46,540 nt of DNA from contig CAIULL010000269.1 of assembly GCA_903899985.1 (NCBI GenBank), forward strand, positions 1-46,540, in the 5' to 3' direction. Within the stretch, counting starts at the first letter, position 1. Every line of letters starts with the position of its first letter. Positions 7,713 through 16,776 of the stretch are shown in pieces. This DNA comes from an uncultured Schlesneria sp. (GTDB taxonomy: Bacteria > Planctomycetota > Planctomycetia > Planctomycetales > Planctomycetaceae). Under the pieces are notes generated by a model, which was not told where the DNA came from, made no database searches, and worked only from the letters and a program-made list of their open reading frames with translations. The position numbers and the translations under genes are program-made.

Positions 7713-8702
7713 ATGATGAGATTCCGATCACTCGCGACGATTAGGACACTGTTGCTGATCTTCGCTGGTCAGTCAGCGTTCGGTGGCCAGGTTGGAATTG
7801 GTATCGACTTCAAATTTGTTGACGACCTGGAGAACAATCCAGAAATCACTGAAGTCTTAATGCAGGGGCTTTCTGGCGATTCAAACGAGTTTTCGTCAAT
7901 ATTCGCTATCAATTTACTGCAGTCCGTTTTGGGAACTCCGTTTGGGATAGCGCCTCCAATTGGCGAACTCGTTTTTGCAGCGATGGTGATCTTTGAAGAA
8001 GAGGAAGAGAATCTGGTTGCCGTTGGAGATGCCGATGAAGCGCTTCAACAATTACGACCGATTTTGTATTCCGAGTTAGGTTTTGTTCGACTGGTCTGTG
8101 GCGATTTAACCGTCGAACAGAGGGCACAAATTCGCAGCGCAGCGGAAGCGAGCCTGAAACTCACTGCGACAACAAGGGCGGCGATTCAAGAACCTGAGAA
8201 CGCCGTCGGGATGGGCGTTTTGCTTGAAATGCGTACAGACCCTCTTTCGGCACTTCGTGAAGAAATCGACAAGACGTTGAAGGAGGTTTTAACTCCCGAG
8301 AAATACGCGTCGTATGCAGAATTCGCCGCCGATCGAATCGCTCATCGGAAGCGGGCGGCACTCCTCGCCATCGTGGCTCAATTGGATGGAAATCTTTTTC
8401 TGTCGTTTCAACAGCGAGAGAAAATCATAGACGAGATCTCTTCACACTGGCAGGACGAATGGGAACAGTGGCTGGAATGGGATTCGGATTTCAATGAGTT
8501 ACCAAAGAATCTGGACCCGATTATCAGACCAGTACTCGACGAACTTCAGGCTGCCGTCTGGAAACAGACGCCAAAAAGCCAATTTGAAGAGGTTCTTATC
8601 ATACAACAAGAAGCGGAAACCCAGTTCAACGATGGCTGGTGGGGTGAAGCCGATCGAATGGCTCCCGAAGACGACGGTGAAAAGGGAGAATTTCCGTTTT
8701 GA
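7713..8702 (+). CDS. secreted helical protein of unknown function
   Basis: No family was recognised. The start at 7713 is chosen because MMRFRSLATIRTLLLIFAGQSAFG forms a signal peptide; other starts are ATG 7704, ATG 7716 and TTG 7653. The mature part is acidic and predicted mostly helical. It contains TVEQRAQIRSAAEASLKLT and LSFQQREKIIDEISSHW, which recall the LTxEQ-type helical segments common in planctomycete exported proteins, and LTPEKYASYAEF in the middle. The C-terminus is acidic (PEDDGEKGEFPF). It follows the cytochrome/WD40 gene by about 125 bases on the same strand, but no shared function can be inferred. Confidence 0.7.
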   Translation: MMRFRSLATIRTLLLIFAGQSAFGGQVGIGIDFKFVDDLENNPEITEVLMQGLSGDSNEFSSIFAINLLQSVLGTPFGIAPPIGELVFAAMVIFEEEEENLVAVGDADEALQQLRPILYSELGFVRLVCGDLTVEQRAQIRSAAEASLKLTATTRAAIQEPENAVGMGVLLEMRTDPLSALREEIDKTLKEVLTPEKYASYAEFAADRIAHRKRAALLAIVAQLDGNLFLSFQQREKIIDEISSHWQDEWEQWLEWDSDFNELPKNLDPIIRPVLDELQAAVWKQTPKSQFEEVLIIQQEAETQFNDGWWGEADRMAPEDDGEKGEFPF

Positions 8703-8716
8703 ACGACGTGTTCGCA

Positions 8717-8766
8717 AGAGATCGGCTGAACGCCGATCTGCCTGCGCCAATGGATCCGGGTTAAAC
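8717..8766 (+). repeat. direct repeat copy 1 (about 50 bp)
   Basis: This unit starts AGAGATCGGCTGAACGCCGA and ends in CGGGTTAAAC. Within it GATCGGC and GCCGATC form a perfect small hairpin. A second copy lies about 180 bases downstream with a handful of differences, several within the hairpin. Confidence 0.7.
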
Positions 8767-8895
8767 GAAGAATCCGTCGCTTTCGTTTAACCGCGCCTCG
8801 CAGAGAAGCGGCAGCTGAGCGGCGGAATTGCCCCCAACCGAGGCGTCATTTCTCGTTACGGCATTGCGACAAGACAGGGCCTCGGCAACGATTGA

Positions 8896-8946
8896 AGAGA
8901 TCGGCAGAACGCCGGTCTGCCTGCGCCGATGGCCTCGGGTTAAACT
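8896..8946 (+). repeat. direct repeat copy 2 (about 51 bp)
   Basis: The unit starts AGAGATCGGCAGAACGCCGG and ends in CGGGTTTAAAC. It matches the first copy over its whole length with scattered substitutions and one extra T near the end. The internal inverted repeat is retained in weakened form. Confidence 0.7.
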
Positions 8947-9031
8947 AAAAATCCATGTTTGATTTTAACTTTTAACCAATTCTTCATTCGAAATTCACCG
9001 CTCCGCGGCGATCTTTTGCTACCGTGCAGCT

Positions 9032-9979
9032 TCATTTGGATTCATCGAACAGTGCTTCAACAAATTGTTCAGGATTGAAAAGTTGCAGGTCGTCGATTTG
9101 TTCTCCAACGCCGACGTATTTGACGGGAATTCCCATTTGCTGACGAATTGCGACCGTGACGCCACCTTTTGCCGTGCCATCGAGTTTTGCCAGGACGATC
9201 CCCGTGCAATGTGCTGCTTCTCCAAAGTGTTGAGCTTGATTTAAGCCGTTTTGACCGGTGGTGGCGTCAATGACCAACAAACACTCGTGCGGAGCACCTG
9301 GAATTTTCTTGTCGATCACTCGACGGATTTTTTCCAGTTCCTTCATCAGGTTGGCCTGGTTATGCAAACGTCCGGCAGTATCAATGATCAGAACATCGAC
9401 ACCGGATTTCAGGGCCTCTTCGCAACCGGAAAACGCGACGCTGGCTGGATCGGTACCGCTTGGCTTGGTAACAATTTCACAACCAAGCCGTGAGCTCCAC
9501 ATCGTGAGTTGTTCGACAGCTGCTGCGCGAAAGGTGTCCCCTGCTGCAAGCATCACCTTAAGTCCAGATGTGGTCAGCAGTTTCGCCAGCTTGGCGATGG
9601 AAGTCGTTTTCCCCGTCCCGTTAACCCCTGTAACGAGAATGACAGTCGGCTTGGTTGCCGCAAACTTCAGTGGCGAAAGGGGTTGCTCTGGATTCCATTC
9701 AGTTCCGTCAGTCCCTTTGAGCAAGCCTCGCACGGTGTCTTTGACAGTTCCCCAAAGTTCATCGAGAACGAGGGTTCGTCCGAGATATTTTTTTCGAAGT
9801 TCACCCACAATCAACGTCGAGGCTGCAACTCCCATATCGGTCCGAATGAGGCGCCCTTCAAATTGCTCAAGTTTCGCCTCGTCAAGGATTTCGCCCGAAC
9901 GAAAAATGTCGCGCACGTCGGTGAGCAGTAGTTGTTTGGTGCGTTGCAGCCCCTGCTTCAGTTTGTCAAAAAAGCCCAT
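9032..9979 (-). CDS. ftsY: signal recognition particle receptor FtsY
   Basis: FtsY is the SRP receptor GTPase that delivers ribosome-nascent chain complexes to the SecYEG channel at the inner membrane. The 315-residue protein has a short N-terminal region (MGFFDKLKQGLQRTKQLL) and NG domains without the long acidic A domain of E. coli. G1 is VTGVNGTGKTTSIAKLA near residue 115. Others are GDTFRAAAVEQL, DVLIIDTAGRLHNQ, and AKLDGTAKGG in place of the usual TKLDGTAKGG. The C-terminus ends with IPVKYVGVGEQIDDLQLFNPEQFVEALF. It diverges from typA. SecY is encoded elsewhere in this window. Identification is very secure. Confidence 0.96.
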   Translation of the reverse strand: MGFFDKLKQGLQRTKQLLLTDVRDIFRSGEILDEAKLEQFEGRLIRTDMGVAASTLIVGELRKKYLGRTLVLDELWGTVKDTVRGLLKGTDGTEWNPEQPLSPLKFAATKPTVILVTGVNGTGKTTSIAKLAKLLTTSGLKVMLAAGDTFRAAAVEQLTMWSSRLGCEIVTKPSGTDPASVAFSGCEEALKSGVDVLIIDTAGRLHNQANLMKELEKIRRVIDKKIPGAPHECLLVIDATTGQNGLNQAQHFGEAAHCTGIVLAKLDGTAKGGVTVAIRQQMGIPVKYVGVGEQIDDLQLFNPEQFVEALFDESK

Positions 9980-10296
9980 AATGCGAAAATCTCAAAAAAT
10001 CTGGCGATCCGTAGATACAGCGATGATCATAGGACGCAGGACGGTCGACAGCAAATCTGGACAATCCTGCTTCAAACGGAGTAAGTCGGGCTTCACGAAC
10101 CCAATCTGGATTGATACAATCCAGAAACTTCACTGCCAACTGAGCGCGCCAGCCCCGTGTGTGAAGAGCTGTGCCAGCCAGTCCGCCCGCCGCGAGTCTT
10201 CCGACGCCGAAGTTTCTTCCCACCCTGCTGTGAATTCAGCATTTTCCGAGTCCACTAGTCTGCTTCCCTCGTGGAAGCCCGGTCAATTGAGTCGCC
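9980..10296. other. divergent intergenic region between ftsY and typA
   Basis: About 317 bases separate the two divergent starts and must hold promoters for both. I found no convincing consensus promoter pair, repeat or small gene. Frames crossing this stretch on either strand show no protein family likeness. Confidence 0.5.
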
Positions 10297-12132
10297 ATGA
10301 ATACCCGACGGACAGACATTCGAAACATCGCCATTATTGCTCACGTCGACCACGGCAAGACGACACTTGTCGATTGCCTGATCAAGGCGAGCGGTCAATT
10401 TCGTGAATCTCAGGTGCAGCAGGACTGCATTCTGGATTCAAACGATCTGGAACGCGAACGCGGGATTACGATCCTTGCCAAGAATATCGCGCTCAATTAC
10501 ATGGGCACGAAAATCAATATTATCGATACGCCAGGCCACGCCGACTTCGGAGGAGAAGTCGAGCGAGTGCTGCAGATGGCCGACGGCTGTCTGGTGCTCG
10601 TCGACGCCTTCGAAGGACCTCGTCCACAGACTCGCTTCGTACTGCAAAAGGCGTTGGAAGTCGGACTGCAGCCAATTGTTGTCGTGAACAAGATCGACCG
10701 CTCGGACGCACGCCCCCAGGACGTCCTCTCGGAAACATTCGATCTGTTCGTCGAATTGGGGGCAGACGATGCAACGCTTGACTTCCCTTATATCTTCGCC
10801 AGCGGCCGCGCCGGTTTCGCCACACATGACCCTGAAGTTTTTGGCGATTCAATCAAGCCTCTGCTCGATATGATCATCGAAAAAGTTCCCGGTCCGGCCA
10901 CAAATGTCGATGGTCCGCTTCAGATGATGGTCACATCGCTGGCCTATTCGGAATTCGTCGGCCGTATCGCCACGGGCCGTATCGTCGGTGGCTCGGTTAA
11001 GCCCGGTCAAAAAGTTGTCATGATGAAGGCAGACGGCTCGAAAGTGCCCGATCAGGTCGTCACCGTCGAAGTGTTTGAAAAGTTGGGTCGAGTCGCCGTT
11101 GAAGAAGCCAGTGCGGGCGATATCGTGGCACTGACCGGCTTGGAAAAGCCGGAAATCGGTGACACGGTCGCTGATCCGTTAAACCCCATCGCATTACCCC
11201 GAATCAGTGTCGACGAGCCAACCTTGTCGATGTTGTTTACGATTAATTCGTCGCCACTCGCCGGTCAGTCGGGCGGAGGAAAGTTCCTCACCAGCCGTCA
11301 TATTCGTGCTCGACTGATGCGCGAGCTCGAATCGAACGTCGCCTTGCGAGTCAATGAATTCGGCGACAAGGATGCCTTCAAGGTCTCCGGTCGTGGTGTT
11401 CTTCACTTGTCGATTCTCATCGAAACGATGCGTCGCGAAGGTTACGAACTGTCTGTTGGAAAACCGACCGTTATCCGCAAGCAGATCGACGGCAAGATTT
11501 GCGAACCGTTTGAAATCCTGGTTGTTGACGTACCAACCGAATATGTCGGTCCTGTGATGGAAATCGTCGGGAACCGTCGTGGTGAACTCGTCGAGATGAC
11601 AGCTAACGATCTCGGTTCCACGCACCTGGAATTCTCGATTCCTTCTCGCGGTCTGATTGGCATTCGAACACGAATGCTGAACTCAACCAAGGGCGAGGCT
11701 GTGATTCATCACCGGTTCGAGCAATACAAAGAAGTCGAAGGATCGGTTCCTCACCGCCAGAACGGCGTGCTGGTCTCGCAGGAACGAGGCAAGGCCGTTG
11801 GCTTCGCTCTGTTCAAACTGCAGGATCGGGCAGAAATGTTTGTCGCACCCGGCGACGAAGTTTACGAAGGGATGATCGTCGGTGAAAACTCTCGCGACAA
11901 CGACATGGTTGTGAATCCGATCAAGGAAAAGCAACTGACGAACATGCGAGCGTCAGGTTCGGACGAAAACATTTCGCTCAAGCCACCTCGCAAACTGTCA
12001 CTCGAAGCCGCTTTGGAATACATCGAAGACGACGAATACGTCGAAGTGACTCCACAGGTCATTCGGTTGCGTAAGATTCGTTTGACTGAACAAGAACGAA
12101 AACGCGAAGTTCGAAGCTCGTCTAACGTATAA
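10297..12132 (+). CDS. typA: ribosome-associated translational GTPase TypA/BipA
   Basis: TypA (BipA) is an EF-G-like GTPase that binds the 70S ribosome and affects 50S assembly and stress responses. The length, 611 residues, is typical. The G domain begins RNIAIIAHVDHGKTTLVDCL; RERGITILAKN (switch region), DTPGHADFGGEVERVL and VVNKIDRSDARP follow. Later family signatures are SRGLIGIRTRMLNSTKGEA and the C-terminal segment ending EYVEVTPQVIRLRKIRL. It diverges from ftsY and is followed by a terminator hairpin, so it is probably a single-gene transcription unit. The basic tail ending EVRSSSNV is ordinary for the family. Confidence 0.97.
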   Translation: MNTRRTDIRNIAIIAHVDHGKTTLVDCLIKASGQFRESQVQQDCILDSNDLERERGITILAKNIALNYMGTKINIIDTPGHADFGGEVERVLQMADGCLVLVDAFEGPRPQTRFVLQKALEVGLQPIVVVNKIDRSDARPQDVLSETFDLFVELGADDATLDFPYIFASGRAGFATHDPEVFGDSIKPLLDMIIEKVPGPATNVDGPLQMMVTSLAYSEFVGRIATGRIVGGSVKPGQKVVMMKADGSKVPDQVVTVEVFEKLGRVAVEEASAGDIVALTGLEKPEIGDTVADPLNPIALPRISVDEPTLSMLFTINSSPLAGQSGGGKFLTSRHIRARLMRELESNVALRVNEFGDKDAFKVSGRGVLHLSILIETMRREGYELSVGKPTVIRKQIDGKICEPFEILVVDVPTEYVGPVMEIVGNRRGELVEMTANDLGSTHLEFSIPSRGLIGIRTRMLNSTKGEAVIHHRFEQYKEVEGSVPHRQNGVLVSQERGKAVGFALFKLQDRAEMFVAPGDEVYEGMIVGENSRDNDMVVNPIKEKQLTNMRASGSDENISLKPPRKLSLEAALEYIEDDEYVEVTPQVIRLRKIRLTEQERKREVRSSSNV

Positions 12133-12171
12133 GCGGAAATAGTCGTCATTCAGTCTTTATGAAACGTGCAT

Positions 12172-12206
12172 ATCCGGGAAGCTTTCGCGTCCCGGATTTT
12201 TTATTT
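12172..12206 (+). terminator. rho-independent terminator after typA
   Basis: ATCCGGGA (12172-12179) pairs perfectly with TCCCGGAT (12190-12197) across a ten-base loop. It is followed directly by TTTTTATTT. It lies 40 bases past the typA stop. Confidence 0.8.
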
Positions 12207-12330
12207 ACCCGCCCCATCCCAGATAAACGTTCAGTTTCTCGATTAAGGAAAAACCAAAATCCCGCGGCGGTTTTTTGCCCGCCGTTGTTACTATTAGAAC
12301 AGTTGTAACTCGGCCAGAGCGGTGAAAACG

Positions 12331-12939
12331 ATGGTTGCGGATTTTGGTCGCCTGATTGACGAAGCGCGCGCGGGAAATCGCGCGACGCTTGGAGAGTTGC
12401 TTAAGTCCTATCAGGGTTACCTGCGGCTTTTGGCTCAAATCGAAATTGGACGTCGGCTTCAGGGGAAGGTTGATGCCTCCGACATTGTCCAGGAAACGTT
12501 TCTGGAAGCTCATCGTCAATTTCCCTCGTTTCAGGGACACGCAGAAGGGCAGTTGACGAAGTGGCTGCGGACGATTCTCGCGGGGACGATGGCCAATACC
12601 GTTCGTCGTTACGCGGGAACGCAGGCGCGGAATCTTCGGTTGGAGTTGGACCTCGCCGCAGATCTGAACCAGTCAACATGTGCCCTCGAACGAATCCTCG
12701 TAGATCAACATAGCTCGCCCAGTCAGCAAGCCATGCGAGGCGAACAAAGCCTGCTGGTGGCTGCCGCGATGGGTCGTCTGCCTGAGGACTACCAGACGGT
12801 TCTGGTGCTTCGACATCTGGAAGGTCTTTCATTTCCCAAGGTTGCAGAACGAATGGGAAGGAGTGTCGACAGCGTTGAAAAACTGTGGCTTCGGGGCCTG
12901 ACGCGGTTGAAGAAAGAATTTGGTGAGGTCACAGCATGA
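12331..12939 (+). CDS. ECF-type RNA polymerase sigma factor paired with a kinase
   Basis: The product is a sigma-70 family factor of about 202 residues. Region 2 covers roughly residues 25-90, with DASDIVQETFLEAHRQFPSF and WLRTILAGTMANTVRRY. Region 4 has the helix-turn-helix in MGRLPEDYQTVLVLRHLEGL followed by PKVAERMGRSVDSVEKLW. ATG 12331 is preferred; an in-frame GTG at 12322 adds three residues. The last four bases overlap the kinase start (ATGA), so the two are translationally coupled. Sigma factor/Ser-Thr kinase pairs are a known planctomycete arrangement, with phosphorylation taking the place of a membrane anti-sigma factor. Direct control of this factor by the kinase is inferred. Confidence 0.9.
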   Translation: MVADFGRLIDEARAGNRATLGELLKSYQGYLRLLAQIEIGRRLQGKVDASDIVQETFLEAHRQFPSFQGHAEGQLTKWLRTILAGTMANTVRRYAGTQARNLRLELDLAADLNQSTCALERILVDQHSSPSQQAMRGEQSLLVAAAMGRLPEDYQTVLVLRHLEGLSFPKVAERMGRSVDSVEKLWLRGLTRLKKEFGEVTA

Positions 12940-15134
12940 CCGAAGATCTCGAAGACGACCCTCGCGTTCTCGATCTGTCTCGTGCGTATCTCGCAGAATT
13001 GGAATCAGGACGCACTCCAGACCGACAAGCCTATTTGAATCAGCTGCCTGAATTGGCCGAAGTCTTGTCGGAGTGTCTGGACGGCATCGAGTTGGCTCAT
13101 TCACTTCGGCCTCCTGTCCTTCTCTCAAGTCCGCCTCCCGAATTTTCCGCGAGCCCAATCGGCGACTTTCAAATTCTGCATGAGATTGGTCGCGGGGGAA
13201 TGGGAATCGTGTATGAAGCGATTCAACTTTCGCTCGGCCGCCGGATTGCCCTCAAGGTCCTGCCGTTTGCTTCATCGCTGGACGCAAAGCATTTGCAGCG
13301 ATTTAAAAATGAAGCACATGCGGCGGCTCAGTTGCATCATACGAACATCGTTCCCGTTTATGCGGTCGGTTGCGAGCGTGGTGTTCATTTCTACGCAATG
13401 CAATTGATCAACGGTCGATCGCTTGCGGCAGTCGTCGACGAGTTACGTGGCGAAGATCAAGAAAATAAAAGTCCCAAGTCTCAGACAACAACTGCGGCCC
13501 GACGCACTTCGGTCACAGTCGCGATTTCCGATTTGCGAATGTCAACGAGGACGAATCACAAAAATGAATCGTTTCGAACTGCGGCTCGTATCGCGACTCA
13601 GATCGCCGACGCGCTGGAATATGCCCACGAAGCCGGTGTCGTTCACCGCGACATTAAACCGGCAAACTTGTTAATTGATTCCCGGGGATCGGTCTGGATT
13701 ACTGATTTTGGACTCGCCCAGGTTGTTGCCGACGTCGGCGTGACTCAGACCGGCGATCTGGTTGGTACGTTGAGATACATGAGCCCGGAACAGGCGGAAG
13801 GTCGAAGGGTTCCAGTCGACCATCGAACCGATGTCTATTCGCTCGGAGCAACGCTATACGAGCTGCTGACGCTGCAACCGATTTTTCCTGGCCAGGACCG
13901 AGCAACGCTCCTGTATCAGATCTTCAATGAGGAACCCCGTCCGCCGAAACAAATCGATCGAACGATCCCGATCGAGCTTGAAACGATCGTGCTGAAAGCA
14001 ATCGCTAAAAGTCCCGCTGATCGGTACGCGACTGCGGGTGAAATGGGCGCCGATCTCAGGCGATTTTTGGAAGAGCGCCCGATTCTCGCGAGGCGTCCCA
14101 CGTTGTTAGATCAAACAAGAAAATGGATGCGGCGACACCCCGCCTTCGTTCGTACAACTTTCGTGCTGCTTGCATGCGGCACGCTCGGACTTGGTGTCGG
14201 GCTGGCGGCAGTAGCTCGCGAACAAGCGGCAACGAAAGCGGCTTATCAGCGAGAAAAACAACGAGTGATTGAAGCCGAAGCCCGGTTTCAACTGGCACGA
14301 AGTGTTGCCGATGAAATGATCCGAATTGCTGAAGACGAACTATCAGAAAACCCTTTTCAGGACGGACTTCGCAAACAGTTACTCGAAACATCCCTGACAT
14401 ACTACCAGCAATTTATTGCCATCCGGAGTGAAAGCCCTGATTCTCAGGCTGAACTGGAAATCACACGTGACCGAGTGAAAGGGGTCTTGGCCGATCTGAC
14501 AGTACTGCAGGCGGATCGGCATACGTTTCTTCTGCGTGAAGCCGAGGTTCTGGACGATCTGGAAGCAACTAACGAGCAGCGAGTGAAAATTGCAGAGATG
14601 ATTTCTCGGTCGGAACGACCTCGACGAGGACGCCCTCGCGATGATCGCAAATTGAACCCTGAAGAACATCGCCAACGCTCGCTGGAAGTCGCTCGTAAAA
14701 ACGAATTAGAACTCTCAGGAATTCTGAATCCAGATCAGTTGCAGCGGCTTTCTCAAATTGCGCTCCAGTGCCAAGGTCCACGCGCAATTCGTGAGCCAGA
14801 CGTCATGAGCGTCCTGAAATTGACAGCCGAACAAAAGAAACAGCTGCGGGATATAGAAAATGAGACTCTTTTTCACGGAGGAGACGATTTTCACAAAGGC
14901 CCGCCCCCAATGGATGACTTCAGCAAGAGGATCAAAAATGCGATGAGTGAAATGCTTGAAGTACTCACTCCCGAACAACTGCAGCAATGGAGAAAACTGG
15001 CCGGCAAGCCGTATCTTGGCCCCATCTTTTTCCCTGCAGGACACCCGGGTCCTCCACCGGGGTTTCGACCTGGTGGCCCGAATGGGGATGACCGACCGCC
15101 ACGGCGTCCGCCCCCAAATTTTCCTCGCGGTTGA
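12936..15134 (+). CDS. membrane Ser/Thr protein kinase with LTxEQ-type C-terminal region
   Basis: The 732-residue protein has an N-terminal acidic linker and then a Hanks-type kinase domain. Key elements: GRGGMG at 85-90, Lys107 in IALKVLPF, HRDIKPAN at 237-244, DFG at 257-259, and a GTLRYMSPEQA activation/P+1 region near 278-287. A Ser/Thr/Lys-rich insertion of about 45 residues (170-215) sits between the hinge and the catalytic loop. A single membrane helix spans about 405-426. The outer part has a coiled-coil-like stretch and LTAEQ (629-633) and LTPEQ (677-681) motifs resembling Spy/CpxP-type LTxxQ helices, and a Pro/Gly-rich tail. It is translationally coupled to the sigma factor. Stress-sensing by the outer domain is inferred. 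Confidence 0.92.
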   Translation: MTEDLEDDPRVLDLSRAYLAELESGRTPDRQAYLNQLPELAEVLSECLDGIELAHSLRPPVLLSSPPPEFSASPIGDFQILHEIGRGGMGIVYEAIQLSLGRRIALKVLPFASSLDAKHLQRFKNEAHAAAQLHHTNIVPVYAVGCERGVHFYAMQLINGRSLAAVVDELRGEDQENKSPKSQTTTAARRTSVTVAISDLRMSTRTNHKNESFRTAARIATQIADALEYAHEAGVVHRDIKPANLLIDSRGSVWITDFGLAQVVADVGVTQTGDLVGTLRYMSPEQAEGRRVPVDHRTDVYSLGATLYELLTLQPIFPGQDRATLLYQIFNEEPRPPKQIDRTIPIELETIVLKAIAKSPADRYATAGEMGADLRRFLEERPILARRPTLLDQTRKWMRRHPAFVRTTFVLLACGTLGLGVGLAAVAREQAATKAAYQREKQRVIEAEARFQLARSVADEMIRIAEDELSENPFQDGLRKQLLETSLTYYQQFIAIRSESPDSQAELEITRDRVKGVLADLTVLQADRHTFLLREAEVLDDLEATNEQRVKIAEMISRSERPRRGRPRDDRKLNPEEHRQRSLEVARKNELELSGILNPDQLQRLSQIALQCQGPRAIREPDVMSVLKLTAEQKKQLRDIENETLFHGGDDFHKGPPPMDDFSKRIKNAMSEMLEVLTPEQLQQWRKLAGKPYLGPIFFPAGHPGPPPGFRPGGPNGDDRPPRRPPPNFPRG

Positions 15135-15150
15135 CTCATTTTCATTCAAT

Positions 15151-16776
15151 TCAGGAAACGGGGAGATCCGCCGCTTGGGGTGAATTAGTGCTGGATGACG
15201 TACCTGGGCCAAATAACTGTTTAAGCGGCGTTGGTCGAATGAATGATTCGTAAAGTAAAAGTGACGCAGCGATTGTCATCAAACTGGCGAGTCCACCGTT
15301 GATCCACCACGACAGTTTGAAGGGACTCAACCAGGCGAGGAATGGAAACAACAGCGCCTGATGGAGCAGATAAACCCAGAACGCCGTGTCGGCAAAGTAA
15401 CGAACGACAACCGAAGAGCGATTTGCAAACTGCTGGAACGCACCTAGAAATGCCCAGGCGGTGTAGGCTGACCCTATCGCATACAACGAATACCCCACGA
15501 GTCGGATCATCGAATAGTTCGGCGACGATGTCTGATTACCGTAGGTTCGCGACAAGGTCCCGGCAGCCCAATATGCAGCGAAACCAATTGCGAAATTGAT
15601 CCACCATCCTGATGCGACTGCAGGTAGTAATTCTTTCACACGATGTAACCACCACCCTGAAAGAAAGAAGATGAAGTAGTACGGCATGTCTAATTCAAAA
15701 TGCCATAGAAAGTCCGGAAAAGCGCGACCAATACCAGCAGCCATTCCGAGCGACCATCCAAACGGAGAATGCGTTGCCAGCAACGCTGGTACGCTGATCA
15801 GTCCGATTATCAAAGGGACGAACTGCCAAAGGGTAAACCCTGCAGTGACACGGTCGACATAGGTCGACGAGCTGGAATTTGAAAGAACGATATAATCTGG
15901 AGACTCGGCTTTTTCGGATCCATACCTAAATTGGCCGACGATCGTTTCCAATAGCGTGGCGAAAAAAGGGGCTGCAGTTGCGAAGACTAATAAATACCAC
16001 AAAAACCAGAGATGACTGAGCGTAAAGAATTTGACGAACGGGCCGAACAGTCGCGTACTGACTTCTCCGGGTGGACTAAACATTCCTCGAGGACCGTTTC
16101 GACCGCCATGCCTGTCCCCAGGAAATATCGGACCGGGCTGTTCGACTGGGGGACGAAAATCATCAGGTGGCACGCTCCCTTGTGGTCCAATTCCAGGAGG
16201 TCTGAAACCGGGCGGCGGAGGTAATTCCTTGCGGGCAACTTTCCACTCCGTATCGTCGATCGTACCGTCGTGATTGACGTCGAATTGCTGCAAAGGTGGT
16301 GGCACGAAACCCGGAGGTGGAGGAGGCAAGTCTTCAAGATTGAAGCCGCCTGGGACGAATGCACCAGGTCCACCGGGTGGTCCCATCGGGCCACCCATTC
16401 GTGGCCCACCGCGAAAACTGTCGGACGCAAACTGATAGAGCGGTACGAACGTAAAAATCCCGATTAATAAGGGCAAACCGATCCGTGACCACCGCCGAAA
16501 GAGGTAAGTTCGAATTCCGTACTTTTGAAACATCATTCGGCAGAAGAAGCCCGAAATCAAAAAGAATAACGGCATCCGGAAGCTATGCAGCCAATTTTGG
16601 AGCATCATTGCCCCATTGAATCCGCCCGGCCCTCCAGGTGGACCAAATCCCATCGGAGTGTTTCCTCCCAACATCCCGCCGAAAAGCAGAGCGTGATAAA
16701 ACACGCCCAGCAACATCGCGGTTGCTCGAGCTGCATCGAGTCCATTAAATCGCTCGGAAGTCGGTATTTCACTCAT
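15151..16776 (-). CDS. acyltransferase-3 family membrane protein with EF-hand-bearing insertion
   Basis: This 541-residue polytopic protein resembles acyltransferase family 3/OpgC enzymes, which move acyl or succinyl groups onto sugars at the cell surface. The N-terminus has the family start RFNGLDAARATAMLLGVFYH with conserved Arg and His, then FRMPLFFLISGFF. An insertion of about 120 residues (120-240), rich in Pro and Gly, interrupts the membrane core. It contains a canonical 12-residue EF-hand loop with D166, N168, D170, G171, I173 and E177. LSHLWFLWYLLVF and about eight further helices follow. The start overlaps the GT2 stop by four bases (ATGA). The three-gene operon suggests acyl decoration of an envelope glycan, which is inferred. 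Confidence 0.85.
   Translation of the reverse strand: MSEIPTSERFNGLDAARATAMLLGVFYHALLFGGMLGGNTPMGFGPPGGPGGFNGAMMLQNWLHSFRMPLFFLISGFFCRMMFQKYGIRTYLFRRWSRIGLPLLIGIFTFVPLYQFASDSFRGGPRMGGPMGPPGGPGAFVPGGFNLEDLPPPPPGFVPPPLQQFDVNHDGTIDDTEWKVARKELPPPPGFRPPGIGPQGSVPPDDFRPPVEQPGPIFPGDRHGGRNGPRGMFSPPGEVSTRLFGPFVKFFTLSHLWFLWYLLVFATAAPFFATLLETIVGQFRYGSEKAESPDYIVLSNSSSSTYVDRVTAGFTLWQFVPLIIGLISVPALLATHSPFGWSLGMAAGIGRAFPDFLWHFELDMPYYFIFFLSGWWLHRVKELLPAVASGWWINFAIGFAAYWAAGTLSRTYGNQTSSPNYSMIRLVGYSLYAIGSAYTAWAFLGAFQQFANRSSVVVRYFADTAFWVYLLHQALLFPFLAWLSPFKLSWWINGGLASLMTIAASLLLYESFIRPTPLKQLFGPGTSSSTNSPQAADLPVS

Larger units (their letters stand above)
8703..9031. other. non-coding gap with two copies of a 50-bp repeat
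   Basis: About 330 bases separate the secreted helical protein gene from the ftsY stop. The gap holds the two diverged 50-bp direct repeats listed separately, and a GTTTAACC-type inverted segment near 8774-8782. Short frames here show no protein family. It looks like degenerate dispersed-repeat DNA. Confidence 0.6.

Noticed and set aside
9966-10223. 85-residue minus-strand frame upstream of ftsY
   Set aside because: It has no family likeness, is rich in Arg/Gly/Ala as in non-coding DNA, overlaps the ftsY start and lies in the divergent promoter region.
9258-10406. 382-residue plus-strand frame opposite ftsY
   Set aside because: It is the complement of a certain FtsY gene, rich in Ser/Arg, and it runs into typA out of frame.
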